Positions 52,399-53,363 of a stretch of DNA of 53,363 bases are shown here, piece by piece. Each line of letters opens with the position of its first letter. The stretch's first letter is position 1. The stretch lies in assembly GCA_016179055.1 (NCBI GenBank), contig JACOSC010000077.1, positions 1-53,363 on the forward strand, written 5' to 3'. Below the pieces are notes generated by a model, which had not been told where the DNA came from, did no database searches, and saw only the letters and a program-made list of their open reading frames with translations. This DNA is from Acidobacteriota bacterium. Its GTDB lineage: Bacteria > Acidobacteriota > UBA6911 > JACOSC01. Position numbers and translations under genes: made by a program.

Positions 52399-52818
52399 AT
52401 GTATCTACTGGACACCAATGTATGGCTGGAACGGCTTCTTGGCCAACAAAGGTCCGAGGAAGTCCGACAGCTTCTGGAGCATATTCCACTAGACCGCCTT
52501 TTCATTACCGATTTCAGCGTTCATTCCATCGGCGTTATTCTATACAGAGTTGACCGCCTAGAGGCATTGAAGCTATTCGTTCAAGACGTTTTTATTGATG
52601 GCGCGGTGGTATTGGTTCGCCTTGACCCTGAAGACACCCAACGGCTTTTGGAAGTCATCAACCAATACAAGCTGGATTTCGATGATGCGTATCAGTACGT
52701 CGCAAGTGAAAAATATCATCTCACCCTCATAAGTTTTGATAGGGATTATGACCGTACCGAGCGGCAGAAGAAAACGCCCTCCGAAATTTTGAAAGATCTG
52801 ACTGGCAACAAGGGTTAG
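52399..52818 (+). CDS. PIN-domain ribonuclease toxin, VapC-like
   Basis: 139 residues with a PIN fold: MYLLDTNVWLE (Asp5), a central FSVHSIGVIL, KLDFDDAYQYV (Asp95/Asp96) and LISFDRDYDRT (Asp114). These acidic residues would bind Mg2+ for RNA cleavage. The Glu usually found after the second strand of VapC is replaced by the HSIG motif, as in a PIN subgroup paired with DUF2281 antitoxins. It is coupled to the antitoxin gene. The target RNA cannot be told from sequence. Confidence 0.85.
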   Translation: MYLLDTNVWLERLLGQQRSEEVRQLLEHIPLDRLFITDFSVHSIGVILYRVDRLEALKLFVQDVFIDGAVVLVRLDPEDTQRLLEVINQYKLDFDDAYQYVASEKYHLTLISFDRDYDRTERQKKTPSEILKDLTGNKG

Positions 52819-53363
52819 AAATCCGTACTCTCCGTCCAGATGCCTCACCGCAAGAGCAGGCGGTGGTTGGAGCCGGTTTGAGGGTGGGTCGCAGCCGCCG
52901 TTTAAATAGGCCTTTATTTTCCACGATTCTTTCCTTTACAAGACACATTTTCATGCTAAATCGACGGCGGGCGATTCCCTGTACAATGCTCCCCGTGGCC
53001 ACGATGCGTCGCCGCCTGAGGGGAACGGCATGTCAAGTGTGCCACCATCCCGGCGGCGAGGCGCAAAACCAAAGCTTCGTAAACGTGCGCGTTTTGTGGC
53101 GATCCCTTCTCACCGCCCAGCGGCCGCGTTCGTGATCGGGAATTCCTGACTCGCCAGGTATAATCGGTTAGTTTAGTTACGAGGCGTAAGGGCCGGCGTC
53201 ATTGCGCCTCGTAAGGGATCGATTATGAAATTTGTAAGAAATATCTTATTAATTTGTTAACTCGTGCTATACTCGATCCATCTGGAAGGGTAATGCCAAT
53301 AGAGACTATTTTTCATGCGATGCGACCGCGTACGTAAGTGAAGGCGGCGATTGGCATGAAGGA
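52819..53363. other. Intergenic region to the window end, no gene identified
   Basis: Short frames here lack ribosome sites and protein-like composition. TGTGCCACCATCCCGGCGGC (about 53038) and CGAGGCGTAAGGGCCGGCGT (about 53180) give no family match. AT-rich DNA with GTGCTATACTCG (about 53264-53275) contains a TATACT that could be a -10 for a gene beyond the window, but no good -35 lies at the right distance. Confidence 0.4.

Noticed and set aside
53268..53273. A promoter at the window end (TATACT)
   Set aside because: No acceptable -35 at 16-18 bases and no gene start in view.

Overview
The window is a bacterial chromosome segment of roughly even base composition. The organism is most likely an acidobacterium or a close relative. 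The clues are a large Oar-like TonB-dependent receptor with a carboxypeptidase-regulatory-like N-terminus, a 14-repeat Reg_prop sensor, a GldA/GldF/GldG-type ABC cassette followed by a DUF4340 protein, a pilMNOPQ operon and very many intergenic palindromic repeats. The phylum is an inference; no rRNA gene is present.

Layout. 1-990 (minus): a tRNA-tuf operon, tRNA-Thr(UGU), Tyr(GUA), Gly(UCC), Thr(GGU) and the first 47 codons of tuf, the same order as E. coli thrU-tyrU-glyT-thrT-tufB. 1023-7795 (minus): an exported esterase, a small Asp-rich protein and a four-gene ABC/GldG/DUF4340 cassette. 7860-9630: a nested miniature element and two decayed transposase genes. 9645-12664: a hypothetical gene, a CPA2-type antiporter, a small membrane protein and a roadblock/LC7 protein. 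12935-18996 (minus): pilM-N-O-P-Q. 19437-24981 (plus): an ABC-2 exporter pair and a giant Reg_prop/Y_Y_Y/GAF sensor whose kinase part is degenerate. 25175-28856 (minus): a tryptophanase-like lyase, a Dus enzyme and a small protein. 29305-31833 (plus): an acyl-activating enzyme/ACP/acyltransferase fusion. 32518-37321 (minus): a MlaF-like ATPase, a thioredoxin-like lipoprotein with in-frame UGA and two FtsX/MacB-type permeases. 38298-43049 (plus): a group II intron remnant, the TonB-dependent receptor and an esterase. 43200-46679 (minus): Kelch, HEAT-repeat and Rieske proteins. 46967-52818 (plus): a TolB-like protein, uvrB, aroA and a VapBC-like toxin-antitoxin pair.

Two things stand out. First, the thioredoxin-like gene at 33306-33836 has TGA exactly where the first Cys of the W-C-G-P-C motif belongs. 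The frame stays open on both sides, it ends in a one-base overlap with the next gene, and a strong hairpin with a GUC loop follows the TGA at the distance expected of a bacterial SECIS. I read it as a selenoprotein. Second, the intergenic DNA is packed with miniature elements ending in GTAACNGTTCA / TGAACNGTTAC. Two carry perfect 8-bp target duplications, one has a pre-insertion site preserved in a paralogous repeat 30 kb away, and some are nested inside other elements with different ends. The GTAA ends and 8-bp duplications match the hallmarks of the IS66 family, so they look like non-autonomous elements mobilised in trans. At least two further families (GGTGTGA ends with a 10-bp direct repeat; GGAGTTTGGACATT ends) are also present.
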